Shown piece by piece: positions 52,656 through 60,508 of a stretch of DNA of 64,000 bases. Within the stretch, counting starts at the first letter, position 1. Every line of letters begins with the position of its first letter. The notes beneath the pieces are model-generated. The model had not been told where the DNA came from. It searched no databases and saw only the letters and a program-made list of their open reading frames with translations. The stretch comes from Nocardia anocheti (GTDB taxonomy: Bacteria; Actinomycetota; Actinomycetes; Mycobacteriales; Mycobacteriaceae): the NCBI RefSeq assembly GCF_029675105.1, contig NZ_JAQQFV010000013.1, positions 62,001 through 126,000 of the forward strand, in the 5' to 3' direction. The translations under genes and the position numbers were made by a program.

Positions 52656-52675
52656 GGCGGACTCTCCCAGCAGTA

Positions 52676-52713
52676 GATAGTTCAACTATCCGTTATGGAT
52701 AGTTGAACTATCC
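52676..52713. promoter_or_regulatory. Twin palindromes, MerR operator
   Basis: GATAGTTCAACTATC (52676-52690) and GGATAGTTGAACTATCC (52697-52713) are each perfect and mutually inverted, with 6 bases between. They lie between the MerR gene and the membrane-protein operon, in both promoters. Confidence 0.65.
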
Positions 52714-52760
52714 ACAGGCCGGGCGATCGGCAAGGGGGCCGAGCGAAAACGGAGGTAGCG

Positions 52761-53399
52761 GTGCGTATCTCGGAGTTGAGTGAGCGCAGCGGCATCGCGG
52801 TGCCGACCATCAAGTACTACCTGCGCGAAGGGCTGCTGCCCGCGGGCACGCGCACCGGCCCCAACCAGGCCAGTTACGGCGAGGAACACGTGCGCAGGCT
52901 GCGGCTGGTGCGCGCGCTGATCGAGGTCGGCGGGCTACCGGTGTCCACGGTGGGCGAGGTGCTCGCCGCCGTCGACTCCCCCGACCTGCCGCTGTTCAGT
53001 CTGCTCGGTGTGGTGCAGGGCAGTCTGTCCGCGCCCGCGCCGACCGCGCCGCCGAGCGAGTGGGAGCGCACCGCCGCGACCGTGCTGGCGGAGATGGATC
53101 GGCGCGGCTGGGACACCAAACCCAGCCCGGAGGCCATCGACACCCTCACCTCGGTGCTGGTGCGCCTGGCCCAGCTCGGCTATGGGGACTGGGGCGCCAC
53201 CGCCCTGCCCAGCTATTTCGACGGCGCGCGGGTGATCGCGGAGAACGATGTCGCCACTGCCGTGGCGGCGGGCGACCGTGCGGACATCGTCGACGCGGTG
53301 GTGGTGCTCACGGTGCTCGGTGACACCGCGCTGGCCGCCATCCGCCGCATCGCCCAGGCCCAGGTGTCGTTGGAACGGCTGACGCCGGACGCGGACTGA
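52761..53399 (+). CDS. MerR-family transcriptional regulator
   Basis: A 212-residue MerR protein starting at GTG 52761 after GGAGGT. The N-terminal winged helix is complete (MRISELSERSGIAVPTIKYYLREGLLPAG, QASYGEEHVRRLRLVRALIEVGG). The C-terminal part is helical, without the Cys metal ligands of metal-sensing MerR, so it may sense a small molecule. It is divergent from the membrane-protein operon, with twin operators between, and ends 4 bases from the ABC transporter stop. Confidence 0.93.
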   Translation: MRISELSERSGIAVPTIKYYLREGLLPAGTRTGPNQASYGEEHVRRLRLVRALIEVGGLPVSTVGEVLAAVDSPDLPLFSLLGVVQGSLSAPAPTAPPSEWERTAATVLAEMDRRGWDTKPSPEAIDTLTSVLVRLAQLGYGDWGATALPSYFDGARVIAENDVATAVAAGDRADIVDAVVVLTVLGDTALAAIRRIAQAQVSLERLTPDAD

Positions 53400-53403
53400 C
53401 CCG

Positions 53404-54186
53404 TCACAGCAGCCGCGACAGGAACGTCTTGGTGCGCTCCTCCTGCGGATTCGCCAGCAGCTCGCGCGGCGGCCCCGATTCCACGACCACCCCGCCGTCC
53501 ATGAACACCAGCTCGTCGGCGACCTCGCGGGCGAAACCCATCTCGTGGGTCACCACCACCATGGTCATGCCGGAGTCGGCCAGCTCCCGCATGACGGTGA
53601 GCACCTCGCCGACGAGTTCGGGGTCCAGCGCCGAGGTCGGCTCGTCGAAGAGCATGAGCTTGGGGTCCATGGCCAGCGCCCGCGCGATCGCCACCCGCTG
53701 CTGCTGCCCGCCGGACAGCTGCGCCGGATAGGCATTGCGCTTGGCGGCCAGGCCGACCCGGTCCAGCAGCTCCTCGGCGCGGGTCACGGCCTCGGACTTG
53801 CGGATGCCACGCACCTGGGTGGGCGCCTCGATCACGTTCTCCAGCGCCGTGCGGTGCGGGAACAGGTTGAAATGCTGGAACACCATGCCGATGTCGCGGC
53901 GCTGCCGGGCGGCGTCGCGCGGATGCATCTCGTAGAGCTTGCCGTTCTTCTCCCGGTAGCCGACGAGTTCGCCGTCGACGTAGAGCCTGCCCGCGTTCAC
54001 CTGCTCGAGGTGGTTGATACAGCGCAGGAAGGTCGACTTGCCCGAGCCCGACGGCCCCACCAGGCACAGCACCTTGCCGCGCCGCACCTCGAGCGAGACA
54101 CCCCTGAGCACTTTCAGCGCGCCGAAGTTCTTGCAGACCCGGTCGGCCCGCACCATCGGTGGCGTGGTCACTGCTGATTCGGTCAT
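53404..54186 (-). CDS. Amino-acid ABC transporter ATPase (GlnQ-type)
   Basis: The 260-residue ATP-binding subunit has Walker A GPSGSGKSTFLR, the Q loop MVFQHFNLFPH, signature LSGGQQQRVAIARALAM, Walker B LMLFDEPTSALDPE and H loop VVVTHEMGFA. The glutamine/polar amino-acid subfamily is clear. Its ATG overlaps the permease stop by 4 bases. Last gene of a three-gene import operon. The substrate is not certain; a polar amino acid or opine is likely. Confidence 0.95.
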   Translation of the reverse strand: MTESAVTTPPMVRADRVCKNFGALKVLRGVSLEVRRGKVLCLVGPSGSGKSTFLRCINHLEQVNAGRLYVDGELVGYREKNGKLYEMHPRDAARQRRDIGMVFQHFNLFPHRTALENVIEAPTQVRGIRKSEAVTRAEELLDRVGLAAKRNAYPAQLSGGQQQRVAIARALAMDPKLMLFDEPTSALDPELVGEVLTVMRELADSGMTMVVVTHEMGFAREVADELVFMDGGVVVESGPPRELLANPQEERTKTFLSRLL

Positions 54187-55094
54187 TTCGCCTTCACCGC
54201 CGCCTGCGCCGTGGCCAGTTCGGCGAGCTGTTTGGCCGTCAGCTGCCGGGTGGCCCCCCGGGAGAAGTGGCGCTCCAAGTAGTACTGCCCGACCATGAGG
54301 ACGCTGGTGATCGCCAGGTACCAGGTGGCACAGACGAGCAGCAGCGGGATCGGCTGGAAGTTGACGCCGTAGATGTCCCGGGCGCGGCCGAACAGGTCGG
54401 TGCTCAGCGGGATGGCCGTGACCAGCGAGGTGGTCTTGAGCATGCCGATCAGCTCGTTGCCGGTGGGCGGGATGATCACCCGCATCGCCTGCGGCAGCAC
54501 GGTGCGCCGCATGGTCTGCGGCCACGACATGCCCAGCGCCACCGAGGCCTCGCGCTGCCCCTCGCCGACGGAATTGATGCCCGCGCGCACGATCTCGGCC
54601 ATGTACGCGGCCTCGTTGAGACCGAGGCCGATCACCGCGAACAGGAACGCCGCCTGCAACTGCTGCACGTCGAGGTGGAAGAACTGCGGCCCGAACGGCA
54701 CACCGAGATCGATCTGCCGGTAGAGCGAGGGCACCAGCCCCCAGAACACCAACTGCACGAACACCGGGGTGCCGCGGAAGATCCACAGGTAGACCCACGC
54801 CGTGGTGCGCAGGACCGGGTTCGGCGACAGCCGCATCACCGCGAGCACGGTGCCCAGGACGACCGCGATCGCCATGGCCAGCACGGTCAACTCCAGCGTG
54901 ACGATGGCGCCCTGGGTGATCCGGTAGTCGAACAGGTACCTGCCGTAGGTGTCCCACCGATACGCGGGGTTGGTGGCCGCGCCGTAGACGAACAGACCGA
55001 CCAGGATCAGGATGACGGCCGCGGCGATCCAGCGGCCGGGCCTGCGCAGCGGGACGGCCTTGATGATTTCGGGGGTGTCGTCGGGTTCGCTCAT
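54183..55094 (-). CDS. Amino-acid ABC transporter permease
   Basis: A 303-residue inner-membrane permease of the HisM/GlnP type. A first helix (WIAAAVILILVGLFVYGA) precedes about four more, with the EAA coupling loop NEAAYMAEIVRAGINSVGEGQREASVALGMSWPQTMRRTVLPQ. It probably works as a homodimer, since no second permease gene is present. It starts one base after the binding-protein stop, so the operon is tightly coupled. Confidence 0.93.
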   Translation of the reverse strand: MSEPDDTPEIIKAVPLRRPGRWIAAAVILILVGLFVYGAATNPAYRWDTYGRYLFDYRITQGAIVTLELTVLAMAIAVVLGTVLAVMRLSPNPVLRTTAWVYLWIFRGTPVFVQLVFWGLVPSLYRQIDLGVPFGPQFFHLDVQQLQAAFLFAVIGLGLNEAAYMAEIVRAGINSVGEGQREASVALGMSWPQTMRRTVLPQAMRVIIPPTGNELIGMLKTTSLVTAIPLSTDLFGRARDIYGVNFQPIPLLLVCATWYLAITSVLMVGQYYLERHFSRGATRQLTAKQLAELATAQAAVKAK

Positions 55095-55095
55095 G

Positions 55096-56001
55096 TCAGC
55101 TCACAGCCCCGTTGATCACCGAGGTGGTGATCTGCCCGTCCTGCACACCCCAGTTGGTGGTGATCTGCTCGTACTTGCCGGTATCGATCAGGTGTTGCAA
55201 CGCCTTCTGCAGTGAGACCGCCAGCGGCGAGGACTTCTGGACCGCCCAGCCGTAGGGCGCGGATTCGAAGATCGGCCCCGCCGCCTCGATCTGGCCGTCG
55301 GTCTGCCGGATCGCGTACGCCGTCACCGGCGAGTCCGCGGACATGGCGTCGACCTGACCGAGGACCAGCGCGTTGGTGGCCGCGCTCTGCTCGTCGAAGG
55401 CTTTCATATCGATCGGATCCTTACCCTCGGCGACACATTTCGCGCTCTTGGCGGGCACTTCCTCGGTGTGCTCGACGGTGGTCGCCTGCACGGCGACTTT
55501 CTTGCCGCAGGCGTTGTCGGGGTCGATGTCCTTGCCCGTGCGCTGCGCCCATTGGACTCCCGCGGAGAAATAGGTCGTGAAATCGACCTGCTTTTCCCGT
55601 TCGCGCGAATCGGTGATCGAGGACATGCCGACGTCATAGGTGCCTGCCTGAATCGCGGGAATGATCTTTTCGAACGCGGACTCCACATAGTCGACGCGCA
55701 ACCCGAGCGTGGTGGCCACCGCGTCGAACAAGTCGACATCGAAGCCGACGATTTCGCCGCTCGCGTCGCGATATTCGTTCGGCTGATACGGCACATTCAC
55801 CCCGACCACCAGTTTTCCGGCCTGCCGGATCCGCTCGGGCACGGTCGCGGCGATGGCGTCGACCTTCTCGACCTGCACCTTGGCCACATCGGCGGTATCG
55901 CCCTCGGTGTTGTGCACGCACCCGGCCGTCACCAGGACCACGCCCGCGACGACGCCGAGGGTGCGCGCGGCGCGGCGAGCGAGAATATTTCGACCTGACA
56001 C
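55096..56001 (-). CDS. Amino-acid ABC transporter substrate-binding lipoprotein
   Basis: From GTG 56001 (GGAGG nearby) the protein is 301 residues with a lipoprotein signal ending in the lipobox VTAGC. It is a family 3 solute-binding protein (GKLVVGVNVPYQPNEYRDASGEIVGFDVDLFDAVA, AGTYDVGMSSITDSREREKQVDFTTYF). It captures the ligand at the outer face of the membrane and hands it to the permease. First gene of the operon, 126 bases downstream of the dehydrogenase. Confidence 0.93.
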   Translation of the reverse strand: MSGRNILARRAARTLGVVAGVVLVTAGCVHNTEGDTADVAKVQVEKVDAIAATVPERIRQAGKLVVGVNVPYQPNEYRDASGEIVGFDVDLFDAVATTLGLRVDYVESAFEKIIPAIQAGTYDVGMSSITDSREREKQVDFTTYFSAGVQWAQRTGKDIDPDNACGKKVAVQATTVEHTEEVPAKSAKCVAEGKDPIDMKAFDEQSAATNALVLGQVDAMSADSPVTAYAIRQTDGQIEAAGPIFESAPYGWAVQKSSPLAVSLQKALQHLIDTGKYEQITTNWGVQDGQITTSVINGAVS

Positions 56002-56127
56002 AGGGCCTCCACCATTCGCCTCGACGCTGTCGGACGTATCAGCGTCTGATTGGCAATGTAGGCGAACCGGACACAGCGTGGTGCGACAGTAACCGAACAT
56101 TCATCAGCGAATGTGAAAGAAACCTTT

Positions 56128-57207
56128 TCATCTCCGGTGCACGCGCGCGGTGACCTGTTCGGTGAATTCACTCGTCGAGGCCAGCCCGCCGAGATCGGCG
56201 GTGGCCACTCCGGCCGCCAGGGTGGCCGCGACCGCGCGGTCGATCCGGTCGGCCGCGTCGTGCAACCGACTGTCGCCGTCGCGAACGGCCAACCAGCGCA
56301 ACAACATCGCCGCCGACAATTGCAGTGCCGCCGGATTGGCGCGATTGTGTCCGGCCAGGCCGGGCGCCGCGCCGTGCACGGCCTGGGCCATGGCCTTGGT
56401 GTCGGAGCAGTTGAGCGAGGGGGCCATGCCGAGCGAGCCGCTGAGTTCGCCCGCGAGGTCGGAGAGGATGTCGCCGAAGAGGTTCTCGGTGACGATCACG
56501 TCGTAGTCACCGGGCGAGCGCACCAGATGCGCGGCCATCGCGTCGACGTGCGCGTCGTCGACCCGCACGTCCGGGTACTGCGCGGCCACCTCGAAGCAGA
56601 CATCGCGGAACAGGCCGGTGGTCATCGGCAGCACATTGGCCTTGTGCACCACGGTCACCCGCTGGCGCCTGCCCCGGGCCAGCCGCAGCGCCTGGTGCGC
56701 GATGCGCTCGCACGCCTGGCGGGTGATCACCGCGACGGCCATCGCGACGTCCTCGGTCGGGCGGAACTCCCCCGACCCGGCGAACATGTTGCGGTCGGCG
56801 TAGAAGCCCTCACTGTTCTCCCGCACGATCACCAGATCGATGTCGGGCGCGCTGGCCCGCACCCCGGCGAAGGCCACCGCGGGCCGGATATTGGCGTAGA
56901 GCCCGAGGCGCTTGCGGATGGTCCCGCCCGGCGCGACCCGCATCTCGGCGGGATAGGAGGCGTTGTCGTGCGGGCCGAGGATCCAGGCGTCGAGTTCGGC
57001 CAGACCGTCGAGGGTCCGCTCGGGCAGGGGGTCGCCGTGGGCGGCGATGGCCGCGTGCCCGATCAGCAGGGGTACCCAGGTGACCGGGTCGAGCCCGGCC
57101 GCGCCGACGGCCTCGTCGACGACCGCGCGGGTCGCGGCCACCACCTCGGGGCCGATGCCGTCACCGTCGATCACACCGAGCCGCAGGCTCGTCTTCGCAC
57201 CGTTCAC
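56128..57207 (-). CDS. Isocitrate/isopropylmalate/tartrate dehydrogenase family protein
   Basis: A 359-residue beta-decarboxylating dehydrogenase: VIDGDGIGPEVVAATR at the start, the Arg-rich substrate loop (GLYANIRPAVAF), VIVRENSEGFYADRN, VTVVHKANVLPMTTGLFRDVC with catalytic Lys, and the metal-binding Asp in VTENLFGDILSDLAGEL. It belongs to the general IDH/IMDH/tartrate group; LeuB itself is usually elsewhere, so the substrate is open. GTG 57207 has GAGGA 7 bases upstream. It may share a transcript with the ABC transporter downstream. Confidence 0.9.
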   Translation of the reverse strand: MNGAKTSLRLGVIDGDGIGPEVVAATRAVVDEAVGAAGLDPVTWVPLLIGHAAIAAHGDPLPERTLDGLAELDAWILGPHDNASYPAEMRVAPGGTIRKRLGLYANIRPAVAFAGVRASAPDIDLVIVRENSEGFYADRNMFAGSGEFRPTEDVAMAVAVITRQACERIAHQALRLARGRRQRVTVVHKANVLPMTTGLFRDVCFEVAAQYPDVRVDDAHVDAMAAHLVRSPGDYDVIVTENLFGDILSDLAGELSGSLGMAPSLNCSDTKAMAQAVHGAAPGLAGHNRANPAALQLSAAMLLRWLAVRDGDSRLHDAADRIDRAVAATLAAGVATADLGGLASTSEFTEQVTARVHRR

Positions 57208-57273
57208 CCCCACATCCTCGCGGGTCGGCGTCCCGGTGCGCGCGAGCGCCCCACCCGGACACGCCGGGACGAC

Positions 57274-57279
57274 TAGGTT
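57274..57279 (+). promoter_or_regulatory. -10 box of a leaderless gene
   Basis: TAGGTT ends 7 bases before ATG 57287; no Shine-Dalgarno is present. Confidence 0.48.
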
Positions 57280-57286
57280 GGCGGAC

Positions 57287-57799
57287 ATGGTGCAGTCGGT
57301 GGAGTTGCTCCTGGACGAGCGCGGTGACGCGGAGATCCGCAGGCAGTGGGCGGTGCTGGCCGAGGCGGGCATCGGTAGCCCCGGTGGTGCCACCCATCGT
57401 CCGCACATCACCGTCGCGGTGGCCCGCGAGATCTGGCCGCGCATCGACCACGCGCTCGAGCGGATGGCGTTCACACCGCTGCCCGTACGGCTCGGCGGCG
57501 TGCTGGTGTTCGGTGCGCGCAGGCCGATCCTGGTGCGGGCGGTGGTCGTCACCGAGGAACTGTTGGCCCTGCAGCGCCGGGTCGCCGATCTGGTCGCGCC
57601 CTGCCCGGGAATCCCCGCGAACGTCGCTCCCGACGCGTGGACTCCGCACATCACCCTGGCTCGTCGGGTGCCCCCGGAACTGCTCGGCGCGGCCGTGCGC
57701 GCGGTGGCGGCCGACCACGACTTTTCCGCCGTTGTGGTGGGCATTCGCCGCTGGGACGGGGAGGCGCGGCAGGAGCGCCTCGTGGCGGGGGGAAGATAG
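57287..57799 (+). CDS. 2'-5' RNA ligase-like 2H phosphoesterase
   Basis: A 170-residue 2H protein with both HxT motifs (RPHITVAVA near residue 45 and TPHITLARR near 125), which form the catalytic pair in 2'-5' RNA ligases and cyclic phosphodiesterases. Natural substrate unknown; it may act on RNA ends or nucleotide cyclic phosphates. It starts without a Shine-Dalgarno after a -10 box. A hairpin and then the thioredoxin gene follow. Confidence 0.88.
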   Translation: MVQSVELLLDERGDAEIRRQWAVLAEAGIGSPGGATHRPHITVAVAREIWPRIDHALERMAFTPLPVRLGGVLVFGARRPILVRAVVVTEELLALQRRVADLVAPCPGIPANVAPDAWTPHITLARRVPPELLGAAVRAVAADHDFSAVVVGIRRWDGEARQERLVAGGR

Positions 57800-57806
57800 A
57801 GAAAGG

Positions 57807-57826
57807 CCCCGGCGTTACAGCCGGGG
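57807..57826. terminator. Hairpin between the 2H gene and thioredoxin
   Basis: CCCCGGC (57807-57813) pairs with GCCGGGG (57820-57826) around GTTACA, 7 bases after the upstream stop. It has no T-tract; it could attenuate read-through or protect the trx mRNA 5' end. Confidence 0.45.
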
Positions 57827-57848
57827 ACACCGACAAGGAGAGGACGTC

Positions 57849-58220
57849 ATGGCCACCCAGACGCTGACCCAGCAGAACTTCGACGAAGTGATCACCGGAA
57901 ACGACGTGGTACTCGTCGATTTCTGGGCTTCCTGGTGCGGTCCGTGCCGCAGCTTCGCCCCCACCTTCGAGAAGTCCTCGGAGAGCCACCCCGACGTGGT
58001 GCACGGCAAGGTCGACACCGAGGCCGAGCAGGGGCTCGCCGCGGCCGCCAACATCCAGTCGATCCCCACCATCATGGCCTTCCGCGAGGGCGTGCTGGTG
58101 TTCGCCCAGCCGGGCGCGCTGCCGCCCGCGGCGCTGGAGGATCTGGTGACCCAGGTCAAGGGCCTGGACATGGACGAGGTGCGCAAGCAGATCGCCGAGC
58201 AGTCCTCCCCCGCCGAATAG
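57849..58220 (+). CDS. Thioredoxin
   Basis: A 123-residue thioredoxin with the intact active site WASWCGPCRSFAP, the cis-Pro segment IPTIMAF and a typical C-terminal helix. It reduces disulfides in the cytosol. AAGGAGAGG is the Shine-Dalgarno. The C-terminus (MDEVRKQIAEQSS) is slightly longer than minimal thioredoxins, as in TrxC-like paralogues of actinobacteria. It has its own terminator. Confidence 0.95.
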   Translation: MATQTLTQQNFDEVITGNDVVLVDFWASWCGPCRSFAPTFEKSSESHPDVVHGKVDTEAEQGLAAAANIQSIPTIMAFREGVLVFAQPGALPPAALEDLVTQVKGLDMDEVRKQIAEQSSPAE

Positions 58221-58232
58221 GCGCGAAACGTC

Positions 58233-58271
58233 AAGGGTCCGTTCACCTTCGATGAGGTGAACGGACCCTTT
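58233..58271 (+). terminator. Rho-independent terminator of trx
   Basis: A perfect 16-bp stem (58233-58248 with 58255-58270), 6-nt loop, followed by TTTC. Read from the other strand it also ends the LeuA-domain gene. Confidence 0.85.
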
Positions 58272-58290
58272 CGGCGTGTGTCGGGGCGGA

Positions 58291-58713
58291 TCAGCCCGCG
58301 AGCTTGCCGACGCAGGCGATCATGGCGCGCACGGTCGACTCGGCGCCACCGGCGGCCATGGCCGCGGCCCAGCCGCGCCTGCCGTCGAGGTCGCAGCGGA
58401 CGAAGGTGGCGATGCCCTCGGCGGTGGGCCGCTGGTGGAACTGCAGGATCTCGAGGGGGTAGCCCTCGTCGTAGAGCGCGGAGGTCAGGGCCGCGACCGG
58501 GCTACCGGTGGCCAGGACGGTCCGCAGATGGTCGGCGAATTCCAGCGTGCCGGTGAAATCCGTTCCGGAACAAGTCCATTCGCCGAGGGTGATCGGACCC
58601 TCGAACCGGGTGTACCGGTCGAGGAACTCGGCGGGAGTGAGGTCGGTGAGTTCGGCGCGCAGCCCGCGCGGGGCGGCGTCGAACAGGGCATGGTCCAGTG
58701 TCAGCAGTGTCAT
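58291..58713 (-). CDS. Stand-alone LeuA allosteric (dimerisation)-domain protein
   Basis: A 140-residue protein whose second half matches the regulatory domain at the C-terminus of 2-isopropylmalate synthase: PVAALTSALYDEGYPLEILQFHQ, GIATFVRCDLDGRRGWAAAMAAG and ESTVRAMIACVGKL. No catalytic TIM barrel is present. It may bind leucine or a related ligand and regulate a partner, or stand as a relic. The N-terminal half has no known domain. Confidence 0.82.
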   Translation of the reverse strand: MTLLTLDHALFDAAPRGLRAELTDLTPAEFLDRYTRFEGPITLGEWTCSGTDFTGTLEFADHLRTVLATGSPVAALTSALYDEGYPLEILQFHQRPTAEGIATFVRCDLDGRRGWAAAMAAGGAESTVRAMIACVGKLAG

Positions 58714-59040
58714 TGCAGGTGAGGTCTTCCCGAAGATGGTCTTCGTTGGCAGGTGGGGACCAGCAGAACAATGAAAATCAGCCCGCAGCGAGGGGGCTGG
58801 TCCGAATCAGACCCCGCTACGGCGGGTTACTACGAGAAGAATCTGCCGGGTGGCTGCCTGCGCGGTCTGCGCAGCAGCGGCCGCGCGGTCGCGGTCAGCG
58901 ACAAGCAGCGCGGCGAAGCGATCGGCGGGATTCGGCACGTTGTCGAGAATAGGGCGATCGTCGTGAAACCGCAACCTGGTTTCGACTCCGTCGTGTCTAC
59001 CGGTGAGTACCGTCACCGCAGCTCAGCTCGGTGGTTCCGG
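58714..59040. other. Intergenic region without a confident gene
   Basis: Short frames exist on both strands (a 69-codon GTG frame at 58807-59016 minus, and an open plus frame that runs antisense into the thioesterase), but none has both good codon bias and a ribosome site. A short dyad GAAGA-TGG-TCTTC lies near 58731-58743. I see no RNA gene. Confidence 0.4.
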
Positions 59041-59847
59041 TCACCCACGCGGGTGTCGGGTGGCCGGTCCCCCGGACAGCGGTTCGACCGAGGCGAGCGC
59101 GCGGGCGCAGCCGTCGACATCGAGCTGGACGCGCAGGGCGTCGGGTCGCGGACTGCTGCGCAGGACCACCTTGTCGCCGATCATCACCGGGCCGACGTGT
59201 TCGACGATCGCCCGGTACGGCAGGCGGTGGCGGTCCGGGTGCGCGGCGAGGACCTCCTCGACGGCACCCCAGTAGACCGCGTTGTTGACGTGTCCGAGCC
59301 GGTCCACGTCGGTGACGCGCAGCGGGAAGGGCACCGCCTCGACCTCGGGATCGTCGAGTTCGGTGAGCGCGGCGCGCCAGCGCAGCCGGTGCTCGGTGGT
59401 GCTGGCCAGCATCGGTGCCATGAAGGCGTCGCTCATGCGCGCGGGACGGCCCGCGACCGGGTCGATGTGGATCAGGAAGGCCGCGGCCTCGATGTGGCCG
59501 CCGCGCTCGCCACGCAGCTGGATGCGCATGTCGCACCAGCGGTTGGACAGGGCGTCGGCCCAGCGGCGCAGATGCACCCGGTCGCCGAACACGATCGGTT
59601 CGTAGACGTCGATGACGGTGCGTCGCACGATCCACGCCTGGTGGGCGTCGCCGTCCTCGACCGCGTCGAGATGATCGAAGCCGATGTCCTGCAGATACCG
59701 GGCCACCGCGTCCAGGCGCAGTCGGTCGTCGCCGTCGGTGTCGCCCAGGCGCACCGGCCACGACGCCGGGAAGGCCCGGTCGATATCGGGGCAGGCGGGC
59801 AGTGGGGTCGCGATGACATCGGCGGGCACGGTCCGATGCTGCCACAT
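59041..59847 (-). CDS. Acyl-ACP thioesterase-like protein (double hotdog)
   Basis: A 268-residue protein with two hotdog halves: residues 15-140 (RAFPASWPVRLGDTDGDDRLRLDAVARYLQDIGFDHL) and 155-265 (FPLRVTDVDRLGHVNNAVYWGAVEEVL). The layout is that of bacterial FatA-like acyl-ACP thioesterases, which release fatty acids. The Asn-His in GHVNNAVYW is the expected active-site region. The ATG has no clear Shine-Dalgarno. No lipid genes are close. Confidence 0.87.
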   Translation of the reverse strand: MWQHRTVPADVIATPLPACPDIDRAFPASWPVRLGDTDGDDRLRLDAVARYLQDIGFDHLDAVEDGDAHQAWIVRRTVIDVYEPIVFGDRVHLRRWADALSNRWCDMRIQLRGERGGHIEAAAFLIHIDPVAGRPARMSDAFMAPMLASTTEHRLRWRAALTELDDPEVEAVPFPLRVTDVDRLGHVNNAVYWGAVEEVLAAHPDRHRLPYRAIVEHVGPVMIGDKVVLRSSPRPDALRVQLDVDGCARALASVEPLSGGPATRHPRG

Positions 59848-59878
59848 CGTGGGCCCGCTGGCCCGACGGTGCGCACGG

Positions 59879-60307
59879 TCAGGCGCGTTCGGCGGCGGCC
59901 TTGATCCCGGCCACGTGGGCCTCCCACATGCCTTGCGCGTGCGCGGCCTCGTCCTCGGTCGCGTTGTTGTCCTGGCTCAGCGTCAGGTGGGTCGACGAGT
60001 CGTCGCCGCTGAGCTGGTAGCCGAGCGTGTGATAGTTCTCCGGCGCGTCCGGCTGGCCGCCGAGCGGGCTGTAGTGGGTCATCTCGAGCAGTCGTCCCGG
60101 TTCCACCGCGAGGATCTGGCCCCGGTCCGTGTACGCCCTGCCCTCGTACTCGCCCTGCCAGACGATCGGGCTCCCCGGTCGCCAGTCGGTCTCGACCTCG
60201 GCCCCGAACATGAACTCCCGAATCGCCGCCGGGTCGGTGAGCACGTCCCATACCCGCTGCGGCGAGGCGGCGATATCGACCTCGGCGGTCGCCACGAACC
60301 CGGTCAT
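59879..60307 (-). CDS. SRPBCC (AHSA1-like) protein
   Basis: A 142-residue helix-grip protein: VDIAASPQRVWDVLTDPAAIREFM, PGSPIVWQGEYEGRAYTDRGQILAVEPGRLLEMTHYS, and C-terminal helix GMWEAHVAGIKAAAE. Such AHSA1-like domains bind hydrophobic ligands in a cavity; function varies. ATG 60307 follows AAGGAG at 7 bases. It is downstream of polA on the same strand. Confidence 0.9.
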   Translation of the reverse strand: MTGFVATAEVDIAASPQRVWDVLTDPAAIREFMFGAEVETDWRPGSPIVWQGEYEGRAYTDRGQILAVEPGRLLEMTHYSPLGGQPDAPENYHTLGYQLSGDDSSTHLTLSQDNNATEDEAAHAQGMWEAHVAGIKAAAERA

Positions 60308-60508
60308 CGTCGACTCCTTCCGGTCACCCCTTGTCCACGGTACGACGGTGCGCACCCAGCGGGCTTGGACAAAGGCGTCACGAGGACGGGCCGGGCTACT
60401 TCCAAGAGCACCGCGGCCCCGTGAAGCCCGCGTCGAAGTGGGCGGCGACCGCGTCGGTGCGCCGCCAGCCCCGGCGTCGCGGAAGGCGATCGCCGGGGCG
60501 GATACGCA

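Noticed and set aside
58807..59016. A 69-codon minus-strand frame downstream of the thioesterase
   Set aside because: Third-position GC is well below that of neighbouring genes and there is no convincing ribosome binding site.
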